This document shows, one piece after another, positions 8,182 to 18,639 of a stretch of DNA of 39,656 nucleotides. The stretch spans positions 1 to 39,656 of the forward strand of contig JAGEMR010000199.1 of the NCBI GenBank assembly GCA_021030915.1, written 5' to 3'. The position numbers were made by a program, and so were the translations under genes. Positions within the stretch are counted from its first letter, which is position 1. Each line of letters opens with the position of its first letter. The notes under the pieces were generated by a model. The model did no database searches and was not told where the DNA came from. It worked only from the letters and a program-made list of their open reading frames with translations. Source of the DNA: Astrothelium macrocarpum. Taxonomy: Eukaryota > Ascomycota > Dothideomycetes > Trypetheliales > Trypetheliaceae.

Positions 8182-10226
8182 GGCGATGTTCCCTGTGTGG
8201 GTTTTGGTGACTTGATCGTCCTGGGCAATATCTTCGGTGCGGGAGCAGTTTACGCGAGGGTTCTTGACGTTGGTGTGCTCTTGGATGACGACCTTGCTCT
8301 GAAAGATGCTTAGGACGAGCGGAGGATGGATCTGAGGAGGTTGCAAAGCTTGACAATGACTGTCCTGAATGCAGGACGATGAAAACAGGGAGATCGAAGC
8401 TGACAGACGAGGAGAGCAGAGGTAAGGTGAAGGACGCTGAGCGAGAAAAAGCTTTGTTTGTTTATGGGGAGCAGCGGAAGCTACGAAAGTGTCGCGTCGA
8501 CTGGCTGCCATTGCGTCATCAATACTCGATGTGTGTTGCTGCAGAGTCACAAACAGCCTGGAGGTCACCATGTGTGAGGATGGGCGAAGAAGTGAAGACA
8601 CGGTTGACAGGGATGATGGGGTTGCCAAGGACGTCGATTTTGACACTGCTCTCTCTCATATCTGTTTCCTGGATTCCATTTTTCCTATGCCAGTATTCTA
8701 TCCTCTTTGAAAAAGTAAAAGCAAGAGAGGCAGATTGGAATGCTGTCAACTAAAGGACATCTTCCACGCGTGTTTGGCATAAAGGCCGACGAGGCGAAGT
8801 TTTCTGTGCTTCTGTTCCACTAATTTCGTATTTTGTCGCTATCCAGTCTGTCCTCGGTCTTATCAACCTGCCCACAATCCATGCTCTTTCTCTCAAGGTT
8901 GGGAAACCGACTACAAGTTTTGCTTGATCAATGGTCCTTATCTGGCTATGCTATCCTCAGCTAGGCACAATCTCCACGATCTCGAGGGAGGCACAGCCTG
9001 ATGAAATGCCTGCCGAAATGCCTGTTAATCCACATCATGCTCCTGAGACACCCCTCATCAATCATTATGGACGAGACTCAAACAACGTCAAGAGTACGCA
9101 GAGTATTGAGTGCTTGACTGGATAAGACAAATCAGAAAATCAAAAAATCAGAAAATCAGCACGCATGAGGTGTGGCCAAGGAGAAGTCGTGGGTGTTACG
9201 CAAAGCACCAAGAAATAGAAAATAACTCTCCAAGCGATGGGAACTTCAGATTACACAGGGTGTTGCAGAAGTACTCCGACAAAAAGGTCGGCATTGTTGA
9301 GAATGGTAATCTCATTGAAATGGTCGAAGCGTTGGCAAAGTAAATGAAGCACTTACCAAGGCGCTATCAATCTACACCGAATGTGGGATTTAGGAATTGA
9401 AAGAGGTGCGGTAGCGATGGATCCAGTGAATACTGTGGCATGGACTTGGATCCATGGTGTTTGCAGCATAAAGGGACGACACCGAAAGAGCAGATTGAAC
9501 GAGGAGCAGCTACTTTAGATGAAGCGCTAGATCTATCGTAACGACATTGGCCAACGTAGGAAAGCTAGTGGAATCCATAGGAGCCGTATTGATAACCGGG
9601 AAGACCAAAGTATCGAGAATAGACATTGTGGCACGAAGAGATGGACTGTGGTGATCTCCTTGGCTGCATTGCTACCGACTTTTGGGAATTGTCGTGTATT
9701 TAGGACTAGAGATGGTTCAAGAAGACTCGGGTTTTCTCAGAGTGTCTCTATGGCAGGAACGCCTATATAATGCTAATCTCATCGTGTTGATAGTTTTATT
9801 GCTTGCGTAAGAAGAGATGAGATGAAGTCGGCCTTCAGAGTCCGCGCGAGGGGCAAGGGTCCCCCACATCTCGATACATCGCGTCACAGCGACTTGAGCT
9901 CGATAAGAAAACTGAAGCTTGTGCTATTTTCTAGTTGGCGCTGTGCCCAAGCATACGACTGCCGTAGAGCGCACAGTCACTGCAGCCCGTCGTATTTGTT
10001 GCCTCTCCCGTGACTCACTTGACATTCAAATCTTACCTCATCTCACTTCCGATAATTGAACATTATTTCATCCGGTTTACAAGGCGGCAACATCCCAAAC
10101 CTCTGGTGGCATTTTTCATTTTGAAAGTTGAAACTTCGCCTGCGCCCTACTTCCCATCAGCGCTTGCTCTTCTACTTGCCGTGGCCTGGTATTGAGTTGT
10201 CACAATTTCCATCAGATTCGTTCCCA
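8182..10226. other. 2-kb divergent intergenic region
   Basis: This region separates the F-box-like gene (-) from HEL2 (+). It contains an A-rich direct repeat of AAATCAGA-type units (9126-9160) and a TATATAA at 9766-9772. Coding-like but broken frames occur at + 9110-9343 and in nearby frames around 9340-9400; none belongs to a family I recognise and stops interrupt them. I see no RNA gene. Confidence 0.45.
9766..9772 (+). promoter_or_regulatory. TATATAA element
   Basis: It lies about 50 bp before an ATG at 9822 that opens a 63-codon frame (ending 10013), and 455 bp before the HEL2 start. It could be the core promoter of HEL2 with a long 5' UTR, or of a short unrecognised transcript. Confidence 0.35.
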
Positions 10227-12614
10227 ATGGCTTCGGTGCCAGAGTCTGGAATCGTACCAGCCACCGAGACACATCATGCATCGACAAATTCGCCTAGTCT
10301 AACCAACCGGAGAGGAGGCATGAGACGAAATAACAATTCGCGTGGCGAATCAAGAGGGGGTAACTTGGGCTTACGAGGACGAGGCAGAGCCCAGGGAAGA
10401 GGGAACCACAATGGGAGAAATGGTTTGCGAGGACCGATGGTGAATGGGACAGGCCGCAGACTGTCTACAAGCCATGAAAATACGGTTGAGCCTAAAAGCG
10501 ATTCAGAACAAATCGAGAGTACTCAAACATCTACAGCGAATAACAAAGACACTCCAAGTGAAGTAGAAGCGGAGCTTTGCGTTATATGTGCATCACCGGT
10601 TGAACATCATTCCGTAGCTCCCTGCAACCATCGAACATGTCATATTTGCGCTCTGAGGTGGAGAGCTCTTTACAAGAAGAAGGCCTGTGCCCACTGTCGG
10701 ACAAACAGTAATTTTGTCATCTTTACCGATGATCCAAACAAGCGATACGAAGAATTTGGCAGTGACCACTTCGTCCGAGTGGATGACAATCTGGGCATTC
10801 GCTATGAGAAACAAGATATCTTCGAAGACACGGTACTGCTTCTTCGGTACAACTGCCCCAACCCATCGTGTGATGTTGCGTGCTTGGGCTGGCCGGATCT
10901 CCACCGACATGTAAAGGGAGTACACGGAAAGACCATGTGCGACTTGTGTACCAGGAACAAGAAAGTCTTCACTCATGAGCATGAGCTGTTTACAACGAAC
11001 GAACTCCGGAAGCACGAAAAGTTTGGCGACGATAACCCCGGTGCTATTGATCAAAGTGGGTTCAAAGGACATCCTGAATGTGGCTTCTGCCGGAGAAGGT
11101 TCTACGGGGATGATGAACTTTACCTGCATTGCAGAGAACAACACGAGAAATGCCATATTTGCGACAGGCAGGGTGGACCCCTACAAAACCAGTATTATCG
11201 TGATTACAACGCATTGGAAGAGCATTTCGGAAAGGATCATTTTCCCTGTCTTGACAAGGAGTGCTTGGAGCAAAAGTTTGTTGTTTTCGCGTCTGAAATG
11301 GATTTGAATGCACATCAATTAGAAAAGCACCCTAATGGCATGTCTAAAGATGCAAGAAGAGATGCGAGACGTGTCGACATGTCTGGCTTTGACTATAGAG
11401 CACCTCGAGAACAAGGAAGAGGGCCCAGCCGTGGAGGAAGGGGAAGAGGCAGAGGTCGAGATCCAAACTCAGAGCCTTTGCCCGTTAGTTCGGCGCAACC
11501 TCTACGAAGAGACCAGCTTGCATACCAAAGGCAGATGGCTATCCAGAGTGCACAATCCATTTCAGGTCGAACGTTTGGGGGGCACCTTATGTCGACAAAC
11601 GAAAACACCTCAAGGCCACAAGTTCAACAATCCAATCCCCACAACCATTCGGTGCAGGACGCAGACGGCGTCGTATCGTCGCTTGATAATCTTGCAATTG
11701 CACCCAACAACCCAGCACATCAGGCTCCTTCCCCACGCTCTGCTCCAGTACTCACAGCCCAAGACCAGGCACGACAGCTGCGCCACAACGCCGTTATTGA
11801 ACGAGCCTCGAATATGCTCCAAAATGATAGTACTAAGCTATCCGAGTTTCGTGCTCGCATTTCCTCGTTTCGTAATTCCTCCATCACCTCCACCGAGCTG
11901 ATCGATGCGTTCTTTACTCTTTTTGATACTTCTTCCTCGGAACTAGGCAAGCTCGTCAAAGAGCTTGCCGAGATATTTGAGATTACTGAGAAACGCAATG
12001 AGCTGCTCCAAGCATGGAGCGATTGGAAGGCAATTAATGAGGATTATCCATCGCTCCCTGGGCCCAGTGGTGTCCCTGCGGGTGCCTCTGCAGCAACACT
12101 TGGCAGTGGAGGTTCCCGCGTTCTCAAGTTGAAGAGTTCAACAGCGCAAAGTAATCGCTCAGCTGCAAATCGGCAGCGGGGCTGGGGATCAGCATTCCCG
12201 CCGATTCAATCAAACCCTACGGGACCTGGAAGCAGTGCGGCCGATGGGTCGAGACCAGCATGGGTGGCAGCGAACTCAGCAGCTGCCCGAGCCCTACCAA
12301 AGTCCGCTCCGCAGGGAAGAATACATTCCGTAGCACCTGGCAAGGAGGAAGCCTTCCCTGCCTTGCCCATCGCGGCAAAACCCACGAGCACAGTGTTCAG
12401 CCCAGGCTATTCTGGGCCAGGGGTTCGGAGAGATAGGTCTGGAACAAGCACTCCGGTGAACGCTTGGGCAAACAGCTTCGGGGGATCAGGCAGTGGTCAA
12501 GCAAGTGCAAATGCGAGTGCTGGAGCGAGCGAGGCCGAAGCAGAAGATACGAGCGTTGGGATGAAAAGGAAGGGAAACAAGGGTAAGAAGCAAATGTTGT
12601 TTCAATGGGGATGA
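10227..12614 (+). CDS. HEL2: RING E3 ubiquitin ligase Hel2/ZNF598
   Basis: A single exon of 795 aa. Hel2 detects collided ribosomes and ubiquitinates small-subunit proteins (uS10 in yeast) to start ribosome-associated quality control in the cytosol. The N-terminus is RG-rich. The RING finger spans residues about 118-158 (CVICASPVEHHSVAPCNHRT onward to CAHC). It is followed by FTDDPNKRYEEF and a series of C2H2-type fingers (CPNPSCDVACLGWPDLHRHV, CGFCRRRFYGDDELYLHC, CHICDRQ, ending CLDKECL and HQLEKHP), the order seen in Hel2/ZNF598. A second RG patch, a helical middle (about 560-660) and a Ser/Ala-rich tail ending KGKKQMLFQWG complete it; that end is also characteristic. The ATG at 10227 is the first in frame and has a good context (CCAATGG). 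No intron is needed. Confidence 0.94.
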   Translation: MASVPESGIVPATETHHASTNSPSLTNRRGGMRRNNNSRGESRGGNLGLRGRGRAQGRGNHNGRNGLRGPMVNGTGRRLSTSHENTVEPKSDSEQIESTQTSTANNKDTPSEVEAELCVICASPVEHHSVAPCNHRTCHICALRWRALYKKKACAHCRTNSNFVIFTDDPNKRYEEFGSDHFVRVDDNLGIRYEKQDIFEDTVLLLRYNCPNPSCDVACLGWPDLHRHVKGVHGKTMCDLCTRNKKVFTHEHELFTTNELRKHEKFGDDNPGAIDQSGFKGHPECGFCRRRFYGDDELYLHCREQHEKCHICDRQGGPLQNQYYRDYNALEEHFGKDHFPCLDKECLEQKFVVFASEMDLNAHQLEKHPNGMSKDARRDARRVDMSGFDYRAPREQGRGPSRGGRGRGRGRDPNSEPLPVSSAQPLRRDQLAYQRQMAIQSAQSISGRTFGGHLMSTNENTSRPQVQQSNPHNHSVQDADGVVSSLDNLAIAPNNPAHQAPSPRSAPVLTAQDQARQLRHNAVIERASNMLQNDSTKLSEFRARISSFRNSSITSTELIDAFFTLFDTSSSELGKLVKELAEIFEITEKRNELLQAWSDWKAINEDYPSLPGPSGVPAGASAATLGSGGSRVLKLKSSTAQSNRSAANRQRGWGSAFPPIQSNPTGPGSSAADGSRPAWVAANSAAARALPKSAPQGRIHSVAPGKEEAFPALPIAAKPTSTVFSPGYSGPGVRRDRSGTSTPVNAWANSFGGSGSGQASANASAGASEAEAEDTSVGMKRKGNKGKKQMLFQWG

Positions 12615-14520
12615 TTCGGAAGCGACGAGGATTTTTTAAGTCTTGACCGTGCGTAAACAGAACAGTTGGTGAAGCCTCGCGCCCTCGTGGACTGCTCTCG
12701 ATGTTGCACAACTTAGAGTAGTTATGCAGAATCTACATCAACTTATGTTGACATTCTATCTTGAGGTGATAGCCCCCATCCGCAAAGACTTTCTCGGCTA
12801 TTTGGACTGGACCTACGTTACTGCGGCAAATATGTTATCAAAAGCAATATATATATCATAAGCATTGGTGGTGTTAGGTAAGAATTCTACGAACTCAAGA
12901 CTGTGCACCAGCTCCATGGCGTCAGGGCAAAGCCAAATCATCCTGGGACCAGTAAAGATGGGGTGGCAACAGTACGTCCGATTATCCGGTTGCTGCGACC
13001 TCAGCCTTGGGATATGCTTCCGCCGCAGAGTTCCTGCATCTGGAGTAATGGAATGATTTGGATTTTCCCAAATAAAGATTCGACATGAGACGCTCAACGC
13101 GACCAATGATGTGGCTTCATGAGATGGATCCATGCTCTTGCATGCATCCCAACTCACCACAACCTCAAGGTTACCAGCGTAAAGTCAGAAAACACATCGC
13201 AAGCGCGCGGTCCAAAGCATCATGATGTGATGAGCTGTTCACCTTTAGCTGGGCCATGACCAATGTGCGGACTATTGGTGCGCCCAGTAACAGCAAGTGG
13301 CCCCGCATGCTCGTAGCGCTTAGACTGCATAAAGGATAGAACAGTTGATTACTACAATGGATCGCACTCGGCGGGCTGGACTGGTGAGAATCGATAACCT
13401 TTTAGTCCGTGCAGTGTGTGACCCAGCGCGGGGGCTACAGATGCGCGACCATTCACGCCGAGCGCTTGGTCCCAAAAAACCAAGTAGGCTGTCCCGGCTG
13501 GAGATGCAAAGACGCATCCGCGGCCCGCCTGCTGCTCATTCGCGCAGTCAGCCGGGTCTTGAGCAATGGGCATTGGACGGGATGCTGAGAGGGCGTTGCG
13601 GGTTCCCAGCACCTGCGTCCTCGCTGCACCTCACAGGCCTCATTGCGACCCGAACGAGACGGATAACAGAACCTTCCTCCCCAGCACCACCGAGACCACC
13701 GACGTCGACATCGCGATTGCACACTTGGCCAGCACCGCGACGGAGCTTCCTCGATCGTTGGGTGTGCCTGCAGTGAAGCAAAAACGGTCCGCCCGCACTC
13801 CACCGTCGCTGGTGGCAGTGATTGCCCATAAATCGCCTCGACTCCTGGAGCAGCTCTGCCAAAAGTTACATCTCTCATCCCACCTTCCCTGTGCCAGCAG
13901 ATCGCATATTACTGCCTCACCACTTTGCTCCAAACCATCCAGTAACACTGCATCCAGGCTGCTGTAGACCTGTAAGTGCTGTCAGTCCCCACTTTGGTCT
14001 CAGTGCTGCAATACTCCGCCCGGCCTGCTGTTCTCTCAAACGCCTGCTAACTCGGTCTTTGGCATCCGGAAGCACTGTCCCGCTCATCGCGCCCTTGTCG
14101 TGCTACTGTAGCTCGGCGAAAGCACAACAGCTCCCGCCACCTGGATACTTTCGGCATAGAAGACTTGTACGACGACTGAGGACGTGCCCTGCAGCATCAG
14201 AATATTGAAGGAAGTGGAAGCCTGTGCGAGTTCGTCATGAGCTACCAGATGATGGCATAGAAAAGGCCGCGAAGCGAAGCTCTGGCGCTGCTTGGAAGCA
14301 ATCACGTCCAGTTCATTACAGAGACTGTCGTTACCGCTCCGTTGCATTGGCCGCTTGCCACGCACCGACCCAGATAAGCCTCCGCAAGAACAAAGCTTCG
14401 TCCCACCTTTGCGGACGCTCTTAGATTTACTCCCAACGCTCCATTAATAGTCTCTTGAGTACCCTGTTGGCCTTCTCTCTTTTTTTTTTAACCTGTTCAT
14501 CCTCTTCGAATTCAAAAAGC
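12615..14520. other. Intergenic and probable velB leader
   Basis: This 1.9-kb stretch before velB has many overlapping frames on both strands between 13340 and 14400 (for example - 13453-13878 and + 13566-13967). None has a recognisable domain, and several lie on top of each other with equal length, which points to GC-driven chance frames. A short TA run (ATATATAT) is at 12848-12857. A T-run at 14481-14489 lies just before the velB start. Nothing else is supported. Confidence 0.45.
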
Positions 14521-15954
14521 ATGTATCCTCCAATGCATCAACCTCCACCTCCTCACACGACTATGCCACTGAATTTCAGTGCTGCAGAGCTTCCCACTCC
14601 ACCAGAAATGCAGAATCAACCAGCACCACCACACAATGTACTTCCAGCACCGAACGGACAGCAGACCCAAGCACAGGGCCAGGTCTTGACACCAGTATCA
14701 GGCCGAAAGGATGGCAAAGTTTGGGCGTACGTAACTTTCGGATGCATATTCATCTTTCTCTGGCTAACCTGGCCCAGCCTCAAAGTAGAACAGCAACCTG
14801 TACGTGCCCGCATGTGTGGGTTTGGCGATAAAGTAAGTTATTTTTTGTCTGTGCCGCAAACTAATCGTCCAGTGGCTGGTCAGTCGGATATTTACTGAGA
14901 CACGTCCCATAGGATCGGCGACCAATAACTCCACCACCCTGCATTAGGCTCATGGTGCACGATGAGAAGACTGGAGTTGAATGCGATTTTAAGTACGTCA
15001 TTCCACTATCCATAATTACTTTTTTTCCTCCCCTCTTGTTTGCGTCTGGGCCCTGACAATTTTCCCAAAGCGAAATCGACCCCACTTTCTTCGTGTTGGG
15101 CGTCGATTTATGGTCTGCGGATGGTACCCAGGAAGTCAACCTTGTTAGGCACGCTGGGATGCTACCTGTCAATTCCATCTCGGCTGCCACGACCACCTCG
15201 TATCCACCCCCACCAGAGCGCATGGAGCAGATTGTCCACGTTATGGGCCAACCCATGCTGAACCCCTACACTGGGCAGCCAGTCCCTCCACAACCCGTCC
15301 AAGTCTATCCACAAATACCAAACGCCTATCGTCAAGGCATGCAGACACCTATTTCCATGCCTATGACTCCAGGTGGCATGGCACCAGGGGGCTATCCACC
15401 GCAGCCGGGTATGCCCGCTTATAGCCCAGCGCAAGCTCAGTTTCCGCCTGTCATGCAGATGCAGCCACAACCTTTATCGGCTTCTGGCATGTTTACCAGG
15501 AATCTCATAGGAAGTCTAAACGTGAACGCATTCAGGTTAACCGACCCTGAAGGCAAAATTGGGTTTTGGTTCGTACTGCAAGATCTTTCAGTTAGGACAG
15601 AGGGAAGCTTTAGGTAAGCATACCGTGTGATTCCTTTCCAGACTCATCCAACTAGAACCCGTCGATCCGGAGGTCCTTGCGCGCAATGCTAATGTCCATG
15701 TTTACAGACTGAGAATGAACTTCTTCGACGTTGGTAGCGGAAATGGCGCCACGGTGAATAAGGGAACCTGTCCCGTTCTCGCCAGCGTCTTTTCGGACGT
15801 TTTCCAAGTCTTCTCTGCCAAGAAATTCCCCGGTGTCATCGAAAGCACGGCCTTGAGCAAGTGCTTTGCAGGCCAAGGCATCAAGATCCCCATCCGCAAG
15901 GACGCTCCCAAGACCCTCAGCAATCAAGCCGAATACGATGCAGATGAGGATTGA
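14521..15954 (+). CDS. velB: Velvet-domain developmental regulator VelB
   Basis: Five exons: 14521-14726, 14778-14832, 14913-14992, 15071-15613 and 15708-15954, giving 376 aa. VelB pairs with VeA (and LaeA) in the nucleus, or with VosA, to couple development and secondary metabolism; the velvet fold binds DNA. The N-terminus is Pro-rich. The velvet domain begins about residue 75 (LKVEQQPVRARMCGFGDKDR, then RPITPPPCIRL), continues with EIDPTFFVLGVDLWSADG, and is interrupted by a Pro/Met/Gln-rich insert of about 110 residues (roughly 150-260), a hallmark of VelB. It resumes with NLIGSLNVNAFRL, FWFVLQDLSVRTEGSFRLRM and VLASVFSDVFQVFSAKKFPG, ending KCFAGQGIKIPIRKD. All five velvet blocks are intact. 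The start ATG lies directly before MYPPMHQPPPPH; upstream in-frame sequence has no ATG nearby. Confidence 0.95.
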
Positions 15955-16644
15955 AAATGCCGGGTTTGCAGCAAAAAATCTGCTTTTCGTGTTTTCGAGT
16001 TTACTTTAAAGAATCATCCTTGGACATATTATCTCCTGAATCATTAGGTGGGATGCTGCTGCACCATCAGATTCCATTAAACATGGCGGGAAAGATGTTT
16101 CCGTATTTGTTCTCCTTCAATAGTCCAAGTTTACCCCGTGTATCAACCACCCAAGGACAGTCATTGGCAGCTGGAAAGGTCCAGACATATCATAGCAAAA
16201 ATAATTGTCGAGTATGCGAAGCGAATCATTCAAAAATAGCATCGGTACCGACATGAGGATCCTCCAAGCCTACTGTTCGCGACCCAGCGACGTTGTCAAG
16301 GCTCATAGCAGATGACAGAGGAAAAAAGTTGTGGTATTATATTTTCGTGAAAGCTGGAACCTGTAGTGAGATAGGGGAGGTCCCAGCTATCTATTCTTTC
16401 AATTGCAGGTCCTGACTACAATAGCTACAATAGTGCGGCATAAAGGGAGTCATGAAAAAATGGATAGTGTTGGAACTGACGGGTCATGCTCGGGACTAGA
16501 AAAAAAAAGGGTATGATGGGAATTTATTTGGCATGGTTTCACTGAACAAGGAAGTCGACATGTGTTGGCCCAAAAAGCGCCGCCCTATGCATTTTACAGA
16601 GTATATAGCCTGGTATCATGTCGTCTATCAAATACACCCATCCT
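15955..16644. other. Convergent 3' region of velB and uS13m
   Basis: This 690-bp region lies between two stop codons facing each other. A poly-A run at 16500-16508 and AT-rich patches fit 3' UTRs and polyadenylation on both strands. The frame at + 15951-16256 overlaps the velB stop and has no known domain, so I take it as chance. Confidence 0.5.
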
Positions 16645-17401
16645 TCAACCCCTCCGCTCAATCTTGTTAAGCTTCCTCGCCGTTTCTGTCTGTATATATC
16701 CGTTAGCCTCCAGCCATCAACCAAATCGCACACAACCACCCCACAGTCCCTCCCCCCAACCCCATTCCCCCCCATCTCCCAAACCAAAACCCCCTTGTCC
16801 GACCCAAAAGAAAAAGCCAAAAAGCACAAAACATACCTGCGTCCTCGTCCGCTGGCCCCTCACGGGCTGGCCCATGGCGTGCCGCCGGCCGCGGTACGAG
16901 CCCATGTCGCGCAGGCGCCAGATGCGCTCCTGCAGCTGCCGCCGCAGGTCGTTCTCGAGCGTCATGCGCGAGAGCTCGGCGTTGAGGCTGTTGAGCGTGG
17001 GCGTGGCGAGGTGCGCGAGGCGCGCGAACGGGTAGATGGAGAGGCGCGCCATCAGGTGCGTGCACACCTGTGGGCCAACTCCGTAGAAGGATTGGAGAGC
17101 GTTCTAGGAGAGAAAGGGGGGGAGGTTAGCTTGGTTGTGGGGAGTAAGGGTTGAGGAGGGGGGGAGAGGGGGGGAATGTAGAGTTTGGTGTGGTGGAGCT
17201 CATGATGGAGGCTCTCCCGGTTGCGATGGTTCGTGGTGATGAGGGAGGAGTTTGTGGACGATGTCATGGAGGTGGTTTATATACCTTGACGAGCCTCGTA
17301 TCTTTGAAATTGATGCCGTAGAGGAGGACCTGTTTGCCAGCCACACTGCGTCAGTTGCGATTCGAAGGAAATTGGTAGGGAATTCTGCATTGCCGCACCA
17401 T
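16645..17401 (-). CDS. SWS2: Mitochondrial ribosomal protein uS13m
   Basis: Four exons on the minus strand: 17401-17399 (the ATG alone), 17329-17285, 17103-16837 and 16689-16645, giving 119 aa. The product, MVLLYGINFKDTRLVK, NALQSFYGVGPQVC, NAELSRMTLENDLRRQL, YRGRRHAMGQPVRGQRTRTQ and TETARKLNKIERRG, is the bacterial-S13-type protein of the mitochondrial small subunit: helix-two-turns-helix core, then the RGxRHxxGxPVRGQRT motif that contacts rRNA in the decoding head. Exons 2-4 are firm. Exon 1 is inferred: exon 2 has no ATG, and the only nearby ATG (17401) is followed directly by a GT, with a CTGAC branch site 18 nt before the CAG acceptor. Introns 2 (181 nt) and 3 (147 nt) are unusually long and contain C-rich and G-rich tracts respectively on the coding strand. 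Confidence 0.88.
16690..16836 (-). other. G-rich intron 3 of uS13m
   Basis: On the coding (minus) strand this intron has at least six runs of three or more G within about 75 nt (complement of the C-runs at 16740-16795). The pattern fits a strong G-quadruplex candidate in the pre-mRNA. Confidence 0.55.
17104..17284 (-). other. C-rich intron 2 of uS13m
   Basis: On the coding strand this intron carries several C-runs (complement of the G-runs at 17115-17176). These could pair with the G-runs of intron 3 across the 267-nt central exon. Confidence 0.5.
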
Positions 17402-17823
17402 ATTGTCAGCTCGCTCAAGACCTTCCAGACCTGGGTCTTTTGGAAAAACGAAAGATGGTAAGACGGGGTCCTCTTGTTTCGATTGTCGAAAAATGTCGCA
17501 GCTCACGCAGAAGATGAAACTCGAAAAAGCGATATCACGTGGATGGCTGCTGTTGTTCCTCGACAAGGGTGTTTTGGGGCTACGTTTCGATATTTGCCTA
17601 GGACCCCTCTCCTCCGTAACTACTTATAGCTTTCTCTGGGCAGTTCCAGCCCATTCCTCGTTTGCTACACACACACAAGTCCTGATTCATTTCCCATTGA
17701 GGCGAGAATTGGGGTTTGGACCTGTTTTTAGTTGAGATATCATTCTGATACCTGGATTGGTTCGTGCGGACATTTACGAAAACTTGCTTGATTTCGACGG
17801 CACATTACATGCAATTGTTCGAC
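17402..17823. promoter_or_regulatory. Bidirectional promoter, uS13m / cyclophilin B
   Basis: Only 422 bp separate the two divergent start codons, so the genes must share promoter sequence. An ATTGG (reverse CCAAT) occurs at 17756-17760, close to the cyclophilin start. I see no clear TATA box. The frames in this region on both strands look like chance. Confidence 0.55.
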
Positions 17824-18566
17824 ATGGCGAACTTGCAGCGACTTGCCATCTCGGTGCTTGTCATTTTGACATTCACCTTCCTGTTTATGGGACAGACAGC
17901 TCAGGCTGCGAAGGGTCCCAAGATCACGCACAAGGTAGGTGTGATGAGCTGTGCGACAAATTCTGTAATATGCTAATCTTGATTCGATCAGGTCTATTTT
18001 GACGTTGAACATGGTGATGAGAAGTTGGGTCGTATCGTAATGGGTCTTTATGGGAAGACCGTACCCAAGACGGCCGAAAACTTCAGACAGTTGGCCACTG
18101 GTCAGGAGGGCTATGGCTATGAAGGATCAACCTTTCACCGTGTTATCAAAGACTTTATGATCCAAGGAGGAGACTTTACAAGGGGTGATGGTACCGGTGG
18201 AAAGTCAATCTATGGAGCCAAGTTTCCAGATGAGAACTTCAAGTTGAAGCACAGCAAGAAAGGTCAACTCAGTAAGTGACATTGATTGTGTCTTTCTTAG
18301 AAGAAAGACATGACGCTTATGCTCCGCTAGGCATGGCCAACTCTGGCAAAGACACGAACGGTAGTCAATTCTTCATCACAACCAGCACTCCGGGCCATCT
18401 CGATGGCAAACACGTTGTGTTTGGAGAGGTTCTAGAAGGCTATGATGTTGTGGAGGCGATTCAAAATGTGGACAAGAACCCAGGCGACAAGCCAAAGAAG
18501 ACAGTGAAGATTGTCAAGAGTGGAGAGCTGGAGGTGCCTGAAGAAGGTATTCATGTGGAGCTATAA
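17824..18566 (+). CDS. cypB: ER cyclophilin B (peptidyl-prolyl isomerase)
   Basis: Three exons, 17824-17934, 17992-18271 and 18331-18566, give 208 aa. The enzyme isomerises prolyl peptide bonds during folding in the secretory pathway. Residues about 1-28 form a signal peptide (hydrophobic core LAISVLVILTFTFLFMG, then QTAQA). The cyclophilin domain follows, with the active-site pieces FHRVIKDFMIQGGDFTRGDG (catalytic Arg and the FMxQGGDF motif), GMANSGKDTNGSQFFITT and LDGKHVVFGEVLEGYDVV. In this unspliced form the protein ends GIHVEL, which resembles but does not strictly match an H/KDEL retrieval signal. The ATG at 17824 was preferred over the in-frame ATG at 17809 because it has purine at -3 and G at +4. 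A further intron (18547-18639) can replace this C-terminus; see the next entry. Confidence 0.93.
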
Positions 18567-18639
18567 GCCTCCCCTCACTCCACCCGGCTTTGTCTTCTTG
18601 GTGTTCTGGATGTACTGATGCTTGGATTCCTTGCTCAAG

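Noticed and set aside
13345..13967. Several overlapping frames on both strands (104-143 codons)
   Set aside because: They overlap each other, none has a domain or splice signals that extend it, and GC content explains their length.
14956..14963. Single GTGCACGA inside velB
   Set aside because: It encodes conserved velvet residues (MVHDEK) and has no partner at 17 bp, so it is chance.
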